Positions 11,138 to 24,058 of a DNA stretch of 64,000 nt are shown here, piece after piece. Location: assembly GCA_030272155.1 (NCBI GenBank), contig CP126203.1, positions 1,240,001-1,304,000 of the forward strand. Direction: 5' to 3'. A program made the translations under genes and the position numbers. Within the stretch, counting starts at the first letter, position 1, and every line of letters starts with the position of its first letter. The notes under the pieces are model-generated. The model saw nothing but the letters and a program-made list of their open reading frames with translations, was not told where the DNA came from and did not search any database. This DNA comes from Tetradesmus obliquus. Taxonomy: Eukaryota; Chlorophyta; Chlorophyceae; Sphaeropleales; Scenedesmaceae.

Positions 11138-13353
11138 ATGGCTGCAGGGTGGCTGTCCATGGTGCGCAAGCACCCTTTGGGATGGGAGAGCAACCGCAAG
11201 TCAACGGGCGCGCGGGTGGCGGCGGTGGTGGCGGTGCTCACGATGCTAGCCATCGCCGGCAGTCCAAAGGGTGCGGCAGGCTATTACAGAGTACACTTTC
11301 CTAAGCATGCTGCTCAAATCAAACAGGACCTGAATTCCTTCTGCATGACCCACTACAAGAACTTCAAGCAGTATGGCACGGTGGCAACTCCCAAGCACAA
11401 GGGCAGACCCCCAAAAGTCCCAGATGACGTGGCATTAAAGGCCAGTGAAACATTCAAAGCTGGCAAGGTAGTCAAGGCCTACCCAAGTGCAGAAGCAAAG
11501 AAGAAAGTCGACGTGCATGTATGGTGGACATCAATCAAACTTGCTTGTCAGGAAAATGAGTACCTGGGTGGCCTATGCAGGAAGTACAACATCAGGCCCA
11601 AGCAACTGCTGAAGCGCATGAAAGCTGTTGACCCCAACCTGGTGCGCAGAAGAATAGATGTGAAGATGGACCTGACAGACAAGCAGAAAGACAGGAGAAA
11701 GGCTGCAGCAGAGAGGCTCTACAAGATGTTCCAGGATGAGCCAGACTTGCTGAGCAGAATTTATTTTGTTGATGAGTGCAAACTCTGGATGTCCAACCTA
11801 GCAGGCGGCGCCATCAAGGTGTATTGCGATGCACATGATGCAAACGTACATGCTGTGCTACCATGCAAGTGGATGCGCAAGGGCCAGGACAACAAACCAG
11901 TCAAGCTACACTTTGTGTGCGCCGTCAACGCGGTGCACGGCGCTGTCTACTGCAAGTTCACCACCGGCACAACAGACAACATTGACCACGTTGGCAACCC
12001 CAACACACCATACTATGTGAGTGTGTGCTGCTATTACTTAGATGCGCGCCATTGAAAGACATGCCAGCTGTTGCGTTCTGTGTACACACAACGTGGCAGT
12101 GCATCTCGCAGTGCCTCAGGGAAGGCGCGCTGCACACCGCGGCCTGCGCTGACCATAACAGCAGAGTAGCTTGGTGACAGCACAATGACACCACCCCCAG
12201 CAGCAAGCTGGAAACCAGTCTCCAGGGAATCCTGCCAGTCACTTTCACATGTGCGCACCCGCAGCACACTGCCGCCTGCTGGCAGGAACTTGGCATACGC
12301 AGCAGCACAGAAGGCAACGTCGCGCTGCAACAGCTTCTCTGTGCTGTTGTCATACATACCAGTGTCATGGCATGTCCCATCTGCTTGAATCAGCACGCTG
12401 CGCTGCGCATGCAAGAAATCGACCCGGCCTCGCCACCACCCTACTGCCACTTGCGCGCACATGCTGTCACATATTCCCAACCTGTACAGCTTGCGCATCA
12501 GCTGCTCCTCACTTGCAGGCATGTTGCGTGCGCCTGTGCCACCCACTTTAGGCATCAAACATGCACACTGCTTGCACTCCAGAGCTGCTTCAGTTGCGGC
12601 AGCGCGCGGCTCGCAGAACTTGAAGTGCTGCACACCTGGCAGGCAGCCCGTCATGGCCCAGTACAGTGGCCGCTTGCGTATCCCCAAGCTGATGATCCTG
12701 GGCCTGCTTTTACCATCTGCCTCAAGCCTGATGAATGGGCGTCCCTTTTCATCCACTTGCACATTTAGCTGCGCTGCTGCTAACAAGGCTTTCCGCTGCC
12801 AACCCGGCAAAACCTGCACCTGCAGTTGAAGAGGCAGAAGAAGAAGAAGAACGTGAAGGCCAAGAGCATGACACAGCTGGAGTTTGTCCACTGCATGAAG
12901 GAGCTTGCAGAGAAGGCTAACCAACAGCAGCGCGCGCGCGGCACTACGCCGCTGTACATCTTCGACAACCCCAGTGTTCATGTCGGGCAGGATGCCGCAG
13001 AGCTCCTAGCTGCAGTTGGCATCAGCCCAGAGCAGGTGCTGCAAATTGCACCCTACTCCCCAGACTTCAACCAGCCCATTGAGCATGCATTCGGCAGCCT
13101 CAAGGCTAGCTTCCGCAACCATCTGTACAACACCTACCAGCTGACTGGTGCAGATGTATCACCGCGTGATCTGCAGCGGACGCTGCGTGACATATTCATG
13201 AACATCACACCTGCCTCTGTCATGGCTGATGCACTGAGGCTGCCAGATTTGTGGGATGTGGTGCGCAGCAGGCTGGACAGGGTGTTTGTATGCCGTGACA
13301 ACAAGCAGCGCACGGGTACGGCTGGCAACTGGCCTAGGGATGATCAGCGCTGA
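11138..13353 (+). CDS. DDE transposase (unit 3)
   Basis: Exons 11138-12016 and 12826-13353. Intact, 468 aa, same translation as unit 1. Confidence 0.9.
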
Positions 13354-13541
13354 GCACGCTGCTGCTGCTGCTGCTGCAGGGCTTAGAATGTATATGGCTG
13401 CTGGCTGCACTCTAGACAGCTAGCAGCTGTCAGCAGGTCGTTGATTGACACTCCCTGCAAGCTCACCTTTCTGACAGCTCCTCTGCTGGTTGGGCTCCTG
13501 TGTGTGCGCACCGCACGGCGCCGGCGATGTGCTGGTGCCAT
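12034..13541 (-). CDS. Putative PD-(D/E)XK nuclease (unit 3)
   Basis: Exon 1 13541-13467 and exon 2 12819-12034 on the - strand. Intact, 286 aa. Confidence 0.68.
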
Positions 13542-15444
13542 GCTGTAGCTGGGTGGTTATGTCTCTGTTTTCAACTGTATGCCAGCATGGACAGCCACAG
13601 GCATGATAAGTTGATAGATTGTTATCTGATAATAATTGTCAGATGGTGTATTGGTGCATAGACTGGCCCAGAGTGAAAAGCGCGCGCGCGTGGCAAGGCA
13701 GTTCTGCCAGGGCAGCAGTGCTGTTGATGGGCAGTTCACATGCAGGCGAGTTGAGCCAATGTGCGTGAATGATTGTACTTGTTACGGCTAAAATTAATTA
13801 TTGTACGTGCTAACATGTGCTTCATGCAGCTCCAGCTACTGAACCACACGTTACTTGTCTCAACGGTTGCCCTACCAAGCAGGATGCTTTGATGTTGCTG
13901 CACTCTTGGCATTGTAATAACATCTATTCAAGTATTTAATTGAGCTGACGCACGGCAGGAGAAAGCTGTGTTTGAGTCAGGTAATCCGTGACGGGGAAGT
14001 GCTGCCGAATCAGCCACTCTCGATGCAGACAGCTGTCACGCTGCAAACTTATCCTCATACATAACAGCTGATTCTTACATCTTACTGGGCCGAGAATTTT
14101 CTCCGGTGGGACGCCGGGCAGCCAGCCTGGTCACGGAGCCAGTGAGTCCAAGACACCTGTGCAGGCTATGCCAGCTCGATCGTGCTGCGGCAGCAACAGC
14201 AGACAATTCGGATTGCTTTTAAAACGTCTTTCAAGACAAGGCTGTGCTCTGAATGTGCTTTTGTGAATTTAGCAGCAGCACTGCATGACCACCAGGCTGC
14301 TGCTGCTGCTGTCTTGCCTGGCAAAGTGTGCATTCGAAAAACAGAGGCTACAGCAGGTGACAGCACCCTCCTCTGAGCTGCACTCTGCTGTCTGCTGCTG
14401 AATGTGCTGCTGGCCAGGCAGGTCCCAGCAATTGCAAACAACAGTAATGCAGGATTTGGGACAGCTGCACCACCAGCAGCAGTTGCAGCAGGCCTGCTAT
14501 AACATAAAAAGGTGGGCAGGCATTTCATCAACTTTGCCCAGAAACAGCAGCAGCAGGATTGCAATGCAGGCTGAGAACTGCTGCAGCAAAGGAAGATGTG
14601 CATTTTTGCCTTCAGTGGGGTAGGGTACGAACCTAGCATCCCAGATATGAGACAAAGCCACATAGCACACAAACAGAAAGCCATGCTGGCACAGCAACCT
14701 GCTGCTTGTGGTAGGTACAGCAAGGCACAGCTGCTGAACCTGCTGCCTTGGTTTGCTTGCATGTCAGCTGTCCTGCAGGCACCTCACCTGCTTGCAGCGC
14801 CCGCTCCAAACTGCTAGTTTTTTTCAGCTCCAGAATTCAGCGTGATCACACAAGATGAATGTCTGCAGGAGAGTGCGTGGACTGGCAGCACTCAACCAAC
14901 TGTGCTCAACCACCCTAGCTGCACACGCGCAGCAGCTGCCTGTAATGCTGAAACGTTGATCGGTGATAAGCAACAAGATTAGCAGCAGCAGCACAGCGCA
15001 CAACGTACAGGGCCAGACAGCAGACCGCAACAACAGCGGCAGGGCACTTGGCACACCACAGCTGCAGAGCCCGATCAGCCAGCAGGTGCTGCCCAGAAGT
15101 AGAAACGGTTACATAAATACATATGTGCAGGCAGCAGCGCCCTATAGCAGCAGAAAGCAGCAGATAACAGACCCGCGAAAATTCAAAGAGTCGGGGCGCA
15201 GCAGGTGGTTTGCAAGCACTTTACTCAAGTTACACAGCACCCCATATAGTGGCTCAATTTGATTTAGATTCGTTGTTGAAAGTTGCATTTAATGAGTATG
15301 CTGCCTTTGCGCTACTTTCGTACCAGTGCCTAGTGAAGGCTGGTCAAACTCCAGGTTGCTGCAAACATTAGGTTGACCTGACATGTTATTTCTGTTTGCA
15401 CTGCTAGCAGAAGCACAGCTGACTCCTGCATATGTTTTGAATCC

Positions 15445-17660
15445 ATGGCTGCAGGGTGGCTGTCCATGGTGCGCAAGCACCCTTTGGGATGGGAGAGCAA
15501 CCGCAAGTCAACGGGCGCGCGGGTGGCGGCGGTGGTGGCGGTGCTCACGATGCTAGCCATCGCCGGCAGTCCAAAGGGTGCGGCAGGCTATTACAGAGTA
15601 CACTTTCCTAAGCATGCTGCTCAAATCAAACAGGACCTGAATTCCTTCTGCATGACCCACTACAAGAACTTCAAGCAGTATGGCACGGTGGCAACTCCCA
15701 AGCACAAGGGCAGACCCCCAAAAGTCCCAGATGACGTGGCATTAAAGGCCAGTGAAACATTCAAAGCTGGCAAGGTAGTCAAGGCCTACCCAAGTGCAGA
15801 AGCAAAGAAGAAAGTCGACGTGCATGTATGGTGGACATCAATCAAACTTGCTTGTCAGGAAAATGAGTACCTGGGTGGCCTATGCAGGAAGTACAACATC
15901 AGGCCCAAGCAACTGCTGAAGCGCATGAAAGCTGTTGACCCCAACCTGGTGCGCAGAAGAATAGATGTGAAGATGGACCTGACAGACAAGCAGAAAGACA
16001 GGAGAAAGGCTGCAGCAGAGAGGCTCTACAAGATGTTCCAGGATGAGCCAGACTTGCTGAGCAGAATTTATTTTGTTGATGAGTGCAAACTCTGGATGTC
16101 CAACCTAGCAGGCGGCGCCATCAAGGTGTATTGCGATGCACATGATGCAAACGTACATGCTGTGCTACCATGCAAGTGGATGCGCAAGGGCCAGGACAAC
16201 AAACCAGTCAAGCTACACTTTGTGTGCGCCGTCAACGCGGTGCACGGCGCTGTCTACTGCAAGTTCACCACCGGCACAACAGACAACATTGACCACGTTG
16301 GCAACCCCAACACACCATACTATGTGAGTGTGTGCTGCTATTACTTAGATGCGCGCCATTGAAAGACATGCCAGCTGTTGCGTTCTGTGTACACACAACG
16401 TGGCAGTGCATCTCGCAGTGCCTCAGGGAAGGCGCGCTGCACACCGCGGCCTGCGCTGACCATAACAGCAGAGTAGCTTGGTGACAGCACAATGACACCA
16501 CCCCCAGCAGCAAGCTGGAAACCAGTCTCCAGGGAATCCTGCCAGTCACTTTCACATGTGCGCACCCGCAGCACACTGCCGCCTGCTGGCAGGAACTTGG
16601 CATACGCAGCAGCACAGAAGGCAACGTCGCGCTGCAACAGCTTCTCTGTGCTGTTGTCATACATACCAGTGTCATGGCATGTCCCATCTGCTTGAATCAG
16701 CACGCTGCGCTGCGCATGCAAGAAATCGACCCGGCCTCGCCACCACCCTACTGCCACTTGCGCGCACATGCTGTCACATATTCCCAACCTGTACAGCTTG
16801 CGCATCAGCTGCTCCTCACTTGCAGGCATGTTGCGTGCGCCTGTGCCACCCACTTTAGGCATCAAACATGCACACTGCTTGCACTCCAGAGCTGCTTCAG
16901 TTGCGGCAGCGCGCGGCTCGCAGAACTTGAAGTGCTGCACACCTGGCAGGCAGCCCGTCATGGCCCAGTACAGTGGCCGCTTGCGTATCCCCAAGCTGAT
17001 GATCCTGGGCCTGCTTTTACCATCTGCCTCAAGCCTGATGAATGGGCGTCCCTTTTCATCCACTTGCACATTTAGCTGCGCTGCTGCTAACAAGGCTTTC
17101 CGCTGCCAACCCGGCAAAACCTGCACCTGCAGTTGAAGAGGCAGAAGAAGAAGAAGAACGTGAAGGCCAAGAGCATGACACAGCTGGAGTTTGTCCACTG
17201 CATGAAGGAGCTTGCAGAGAAGGCTAACCAACAGCAGCGCGCGCGCGGCACTACGCCGCTGTACATCTTCGACAACCCCAGTGTTCATGTCGGGCAGGAT
17301 GCCGCAGAGCTCCTAGCTGCAGTTGGCATCAGCCCAGAGCAGGTGCTGCAAATTGCACCCTACTCCCCAGACTTCAACCAGCCCATTGAGCATGCATTCG
17401 GCAGCCTCAAGGCTAGCTTCCGCAACCATCTGTACAACACCTACCAGCTGACTGGTGCAGATGTATCACCGCGTGATCTGCAGCGGACGCTGCGTGACAT
17501 ATTCATGAACATCACACCTGCCTCTGTCATGGCTGATGCACTGAGGCTGCCAGATTTGTGGGATGTGGTGCGCAGCAGGCTGGACAGGGTGTTTGTATGC
17601 CGTGACAACAAGCAGCGCACGGGTACGGCTGGCAACTGGCCTAGGGATGATCAGCGCTGA
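15445..17660 (+). CDS. DDE transposase (unit 4)
   Basis: Exons 15445-16323 and 17133-17660. Intact, 468 aa, same translation as unit 1. Confidence 0.9.
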
Positions 17661-17848
17661 GCACGCTGCTGCTGCTGCTGCTGCAGGGCTTAGAATGTAT
17701 ATGGCTGCTGGCTGCACTCTAGACAGCTAGCAGCTGTCAGCAGGTCGTTGATTGACACTCCCTGCAAGCTCACCTTTCTGACAGCTCCTCTGCTGGTTGG
17801 GCTCCTGTGTGTGCGCACCGCACGGCGCCGGCGATGTGCTGGTGCCAT
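16341..17848 (-). CDS. Putative PD-(D/E)XK nuclease (unit 4)
   Basis: Exon 1 17848-17774 and exon 2 17126-16341 on the - strand. Intact, 286 aa. Confidence 0.68.
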
Positions 17849-19751
17849 GCTGTAGCTGGGTGGTTATGTCTCTGTTTTCAACTGTATGCCAGCATGGACA
17901 GCCACAGGCATGATAAGTTGATAGATTGTTATCTGATAATAATTGTCAGATGGTGTATTGGTGCATAGACTGGCCCAGAGTGAAAAGCGCGCGCGCGTGG
18001 CAAGGCAGTTCTGCCAGGGCAGCAGTGCTGTTGATGGGCAGTTCACATGCAGGCGAGTTGAGCCAATGTGCGTGAATGATTGTACTTGTTACGGCTAAAA
18101 TTAATTATTGTACGTGCTAACATGTGCTTCATGCAGCTCCAGCTACTGAACCACACGTTACTTGTCTCAACGGTTGCCCTACCAAGCAGGATGCTTTGAT
18201 GTTGCTGCACTCTTGGCATTGTAATAACATCTATTCAAGTATTTAATTGAGCTGACGCACGGCAGGAGAAAGCTGTGTTTGAGTCAGGTAATCCGTGACG
18301 GGGAAGTGCTGCCGAATCAGCCACTCTCGATGCAGACAGCTGTCACGCTGCAAACTTATCCTCATACATAACAGCTGATTCTTACATCTTACTGGGCCGA
18401 GAATTTTCTCCGGTGGGACGCCGGGCAGCCAGCCTGGTCACGGAGCCAGTGAGTCCAAGACACCTGTGCAGGCTATGCCAGCTCGATCGTGCTGCGGCAG
18501 CAACAGCAGACAATTCGGATTGCTTTTAAAACGTCTTTCAAGACAAGGCTGTGCTCTGAATGTGCTTTTGTGAATTTAGCAGCAGCACTGCATGACCACC
18601 AGGCTGCTGCTGCTGCTGTCTTGCCTGGCAAAGTGTGCATTCGAAAAACAGAGGCTACAGCAGGTGACAGCACCCTCCTCTGAGCTGCACTCTGCTGTCT
18701 GCTGCTGAATGTGCTGCTGGCCAGGCAGGTCCCAGCAATTGCAAACAACAGTAATGCAGGATTTGGGACAGCTGCACCACCAGCAGCAGTTGCAGCAGGC
18801 CTGCTATAACATAAAAAGGTGGGCAGGCATTTCATCAACTTTGCCCAGAAACAGCAGCAGCAGGATTGCAATGCAGGCTGAGAACTGCTGCAGCAAAGGA
18901 AGATGTGCATTTTTGCCTTCAGTGGGGTAGGGTACGAACCTAGCATCCCAGATATGAGACAAAGCCACATAGCACACAAACAGAAAGCCATGCTGGCACA
19001 GCAACCTGCTGCTTGTGGTAGGTACAGCAAGGCACAGCTGCTGAACCTGCTGCCTTGGTTTGCTTGCATGTCAGCTGTCCTGCAGGCACCTCACCTGCTT
19101 GCAGCGCCCGCTCCAAACTGCTAGTTTTTTTCAGCTCCAGAATTCAGCGTGATCACACAAGATGAATGTCTGCAGGAGAGTGCGTGGACTGGCAGCACTC
19201 AACCAACTGTGCTCAACCACCCTAGCTGCACACGCGCAGCAGCTGCCTGTAATGCTGAAACGTTGATCGGTGATAAGCAACAAGATTAGCAGCAGCAGCA
19301 CAGCGCACAACGTACAGGGCCAGACAGCAGACCGCAACAACAGCGGCAGGGCACTTGGCACACCACAGCTGCAGAGCCCGATCAGCCAGCAGGTGCTGCC
19401 CAGAAGTAGAAACGGTTACATAAATACATATGTGCAGGCAGCAGCGCCCTATAGCAGCAGAAAGCAGCAGATAACAGACCCGCGAAAATTCAAAGAGTCG
19501 GGGCGCAGCAGGTGGTTTGCAAGCACTTTACTCAAGTTACACAGCACCCCATATAGTGGCTCAATTTGATTTAGATTCGTTGTTGAAAGTTGCATTTAAT
19601 GAGTATGCTGCCTTTGCGCTACTTTCGTACCAGTGCCTAGTGAAGGCTGGTCAAACTCCAGGTTGCTGCAAACATTAGGTTGACCTGACATGTTATTTCT
19701 GTTTGCACTGCTAGCAGAAGCACAGCTGACTCCTGCATATGTTTTGAATCC

Positions 19752-21967
19752 ATGGCTGCAGGGTGGCTGTCCATGGTGCGCAAGCACCCTTTGGGATGGG
19801 AGAGCAACCGCAAGTCAACGGGCGCGCGGGTGGCGGCGGTGGTGGCGGTGCTCACGATGCTAGCCATCGCCGGCAGTCCAAAGGGTGCGGCAGGCTATTA
19901 CAGAGTACACTTTCCTAAGCATGCTGCTCAAATCAAACAGGACCTGAATTCCTTCTGCATGACCCACTACAAGAACTTCAAGCAGTATGGCACGGTGGCA
20001 ACTCCCAAGCACAAGGGCAGACCCCCAAAAGTCCCAGATGACGTGGCATTAAAGGCCAGTGAAACATTCAAAGCTGGCAAGGTAGTCAAGGCCTACCCAA
20101 GTGCAGAAGCAAAGAAGAAAGTCGACGTGCATGTATGGTGGACATCAATCAAACTTGCTTGTCAGGAAAATGAGTACCTGGGTGGCCTATGCAGGAAGTA
20201 CAACATCAGGCCCAAGCAACTGCTGAAGCGCATGAAAGCTGTTGACCCCAACCTGGTGCGCAGAAGAATAGATGTGAAGATGGACCTGACAGACAAGCAG
20301 AAAGACAGGAGAAAGGCTGCAGCAGAGAGGCTCTACAAGATGTTCCAGGATGAGCCAGACTTGCTGAGCAGAATTTATTTTGTTGATGAGTGCAAACTCT
20401 GGATGTCCAACCTAGCAGGCGGCGCCATCAAGGTGTATTGCGATGCACATGATGCAAACGTACATGCTGTGCTACCATGCAAGTGGATGCGCAAGGGCCA
20501 GGACAACAAACCAGTCAAGCTACACTTTGTGTGCGCCGTCAACGCGGTGCACGGCGCTGTCTACTGCAAGTTCACCACCGGCACAACAGACAACATTGAC
20601 CACGTTGGCAACCCCAACACACCATACTATGTGAGTGTGTGCTGCTATTACTTAGATGCGCGCCATTGAAAGACATGCCAGCTGTTGCGTTCTGTGTACA
20701 CACAACGTGGCAGTGCATCTCGCAGTGCCTCAGGGAAGGCGCGCTGCACACCGCGGCCTGCGCTGACCATAACAGCAGAGTAGCTTGGTGACAGCACAAT
20801 GACACCACCCCCAGCAGCAAGCTGGAAACCAGTCTCCAGGGAATCCTGCCAGTCACTTTCACATGTGCGCACCCGCAGCACACTGCCGCCTGCTGGCAGG
20901 AACTTGGCATACGCAGCAGCACAGAAGGCAACGTCGCGCTGCAACAGCTTCTCTGTGCTGTTGTCATACATACCAGTGTCATGGCATGTCCCATCTGCTT
21001 GAATCAGCACGCTGCGCTGCGCATGCAAGAAATCGACCCGGCCTCGCCACCACCCTACTGCCACTTGCGCGCACATGCTGTCACATATTCCCAACCTGTA
21101 CAGCTTGCGCATCAGCTGCTCCTCACTTGCAGGCATGTTGCGTGCGCCTGTGCCACCCACTTTAGGCATCAAACATGCACACTGCTTGCACTCCAGAGCT
21201 GCTTCAGTTGCGGCAGCGCGCGGCTCGCAGAACTTGAAGTGCTGCACACCTGGCAGGCAGCCCGTCATGGCCCAGTACAGTGGCCGCTTGCGTATCCCCA
21301 AGCTGATGATCCTGGGCCTGCTTTTACCATCTGCCTCAAGCCTGATGAATGGGCGTCCCTTTTCATCCACTTGCACATTTAGCTGCGCTGCTGCTAACAA
21401 GGCTTTCCGCTGCCAACCCGGCAAAACCTGCACCTGCAGTTGAAGAGGCAGAAGAAGAAGAAGAACGTGAAGGCCAAGAGCATGACACAGCTGGAGTTTG
21501 TCCACTGCATGAAGGAGCTTGCAGAGAAGGCTAACCAACAGCAGCGCGCGCGCGGCACTACGCCGCTGTACATCTTCGACAACCCCAGTGTTCATGTCGG
21601 GCAGGATGCCGCAGAGCTCCTAGCTGCAGTTGGCATCAGCCCAGAGCAGGTGCTGCAAATTGCACCCTACTCCCCAGACTTCAACCAGCCCATTGAGCAT
21701 GCATTCGGCAGCCTCAAGGCTAGCTTCCGCAACCATCTGTACAACACCTACCAGCTGACTGGTGCAGATGTATCACCGCGTGATCTGCAGCGGACGCTGC
21801 GTGACATATTCATGAACATCACACCTGCCTCTGTCATGGCTGATGCACTGAGGCTGCCAGATTTGTGGGATGTGGTGCGCAGCAGGCTGGACAGGGTGTT
21901 TGTATGCCGTGACAACAAGCAGCGCACGGGTACGGCTGGCAACTGGCCTAGGGATGATCAGCGCTGA
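19752..21967 (+). CDS. DDE transposase (unit 5)
   Basis: Exons 19752-20630 and 21440-21967. Intact, 468 aa, same translation as unit 1. Confidence 0.9.
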
Positions 21968-22155
21968 GCACGCTGCTGCTGCTGCTGCTGCAGGGCTTAG
22001 AATGTATATGGCTGCTGGCTGCACTCTAGACAGCTAGCAGCTGTCAGCAGGTCGTTGATTGACACTCCCTGCAAGCTCACCTTTCTGACAGCTCCTCTGC
22101 TGGTTGGGCTCCTGTGTGTGCGCACCGCACGGCGCCGGCGATGTGCTGGTGCCAT
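20648..22155 (-). CDS. Putative PD-(D/E)XK nuclease (unit 5)
   Basis: Exon 1 22155-22081 and exon 2 21433-20648 on the - strand. Intact, 286 aa. Confidence 0.68.
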
Positions 22156-24058
22156 GCTGTAGCTGGGTGGTTATGTCTCTGTTTTCAACTGTATGCCAGC
22201 ATGGACAGCCACAGGCATGATAAGTTGATAGATTGTTATCTGATAATAATTGTCAGATGGTGTATTGGTGCATAGACTGGCCCAGAGTGAAAAGCGCGCG
22301 CGCGTGGCAAGGCAGTTCTGCCAGGGCAGCAGTGCTGTTGATGGGCAGTTCACATGCAGGCGAGTTGAGCCAATGTGCGTGAATGATTGTACTTGTTACG
22401 GCTAAAATTAATTATTGTACGTGCTAACATGTGCTTCATGCAGCTCCAGCTACTGAACCACACGTTACTTGTCTCAACGGTTGCCCTACCAAGCAGGATG
22501 CTTTGATGTTGCTGCACTCTTGGCATTGTAATAACATCTATTCAAGTATTTAATTGAGCTGACGCACGGCAGGAGAAAGCTGTGTTTGAGTCAGGTAATC
22601 CGTGACGGGGAAGTGCTGCCGAATCAGCCACTCTCGATGCAGACAGCTGTCACGCTGCAAACTTATCCTCATACATAACAGCTGATTCTTACATCTTACT
22701 GGGCCGAGAATTTTCTCCGGTGGGACGCCGGGCAGCCAGCCTGGTCACGGAGCCAGTGAGTCCAAGACACCTGTGCAGGCTATGCCAGCTCGATCGTGCT
22801 GCGGCAGCAACAGCAGACAATTCGGATTGCTTTTAAAACGTCTTTCAAGACAAGGCTGTGCTCTGAATGTGCTTTTGTGAATTTAGCAGCAGCACTGCAT
22901 GACCACCAGGCTGCTGCTGCTGCTGTCTTGCCTGGCAAAGTGTGCATTCGAAAAACAGAGGCTACAGCAGGTGACAGCACCCTCCTCTGAGCTGCACTCT
23001 GCTGTCTGCTGCTGAATGTGCTGCTGGCCAGGCAGGTCCCAGCAATTGCAAACAACAGTAATGCAGGATTTGGGACAGCTGCACCACCAGCAGCAGTTGC
23101 AGCAGGCCTGCTATAACATAAAAAGGTGGGCAGGCATTTCATCAACTTTGCCCAGAAACAGCAGCAGCAGGATTGCAATGCAGGCTGAGAACTGCTGCAG
23201 CAAAGGAAGATGTGCATTTTTGCCTTCAGTGGGGTAGGGTACGAACCTAGCATCCCAGATATGAGACAAAGCCACATAGCACACAAACAGAAAGCCATGC
23301 TGGCACAGCAACCTGCTGCTTGTGGTAGGTACAGCAAGGCACAGCTGCTGAACCTGCTGCCTTGGTTTGCTTGCATGTCAGCTGTCCTGCAGGCACCTCA
23401 CCTGCTTGCAGCGCCCGCTCCAAACTGCTAGTTTTTTTCAGCTCCAGAATTCAGCGTGATCACACAAGATGAATGTCTGCAGGAGAGTGCGTGGACTGGC
23501 AGCACTCAACCAACTGTGCTCAACCACCCTAGCTGCACACGCGCAGCAGCTGCCTGTAATGCTGAAACGTTGATCGGTGATAAGCAACAAGATTAGCAGC
23601 AGCAGCACAGCGCACAACGTACAGGGCCAGACAGCAGACCGCAACAACAGCGGCAGGGCACTTGGCACACCACAGCTGCAGAGCCCGATCAGCCAGCAGG
23701 TGCTGCCCAGAAGTAGAAACGGTTACATAAATACATATGTGCAGGCAGCAGCGCCCTATAGCAGCAGAAAGCAGCAGATAACAGACCCGCGAAAATTCAA
23801 AGAGTCGGGGCGCAGCAGGTGGTTTGCAAGCACTTTACTCAAGTTACACAGCACCCCATATAGTGGCTCAATTTGATTTAGATTCGTTGTTGAAAGTTGC
23901 ATTTAATGAGTATGCTGCCTTTGCGCTACTTTCGTACCAGTGCCTAGTGAAGGCTGGTCAAACTCCAGGTTGCTGCAAACATTAGGTTGACCTGACATGT
24001 TATTTCTGTTTGCACTGCTAGCAGAAGCACAGCTGACTCCTGCATATGTTTTGAATCC

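Larger units (their letters stand above)
11029..15335 (+). mobile_element. Array unit 3, complete
   Basis: Same organisation as unit 1, shifted by 8614 bp. Both genes are intact. Confidence 0.85.
15336..19642 (+). mobile_element. Array unit 4, complete
   Basis: Same organisation as unit 1, shifted by 12921 bp. Both genes are intact. Confidence 0.85.
19643..23949 (+). mobile_element. Array unit 5, complete
   Basis: Same organisation as unit 1, shifted by 17228 bp. Both genes are intact. Confidence 0.85.
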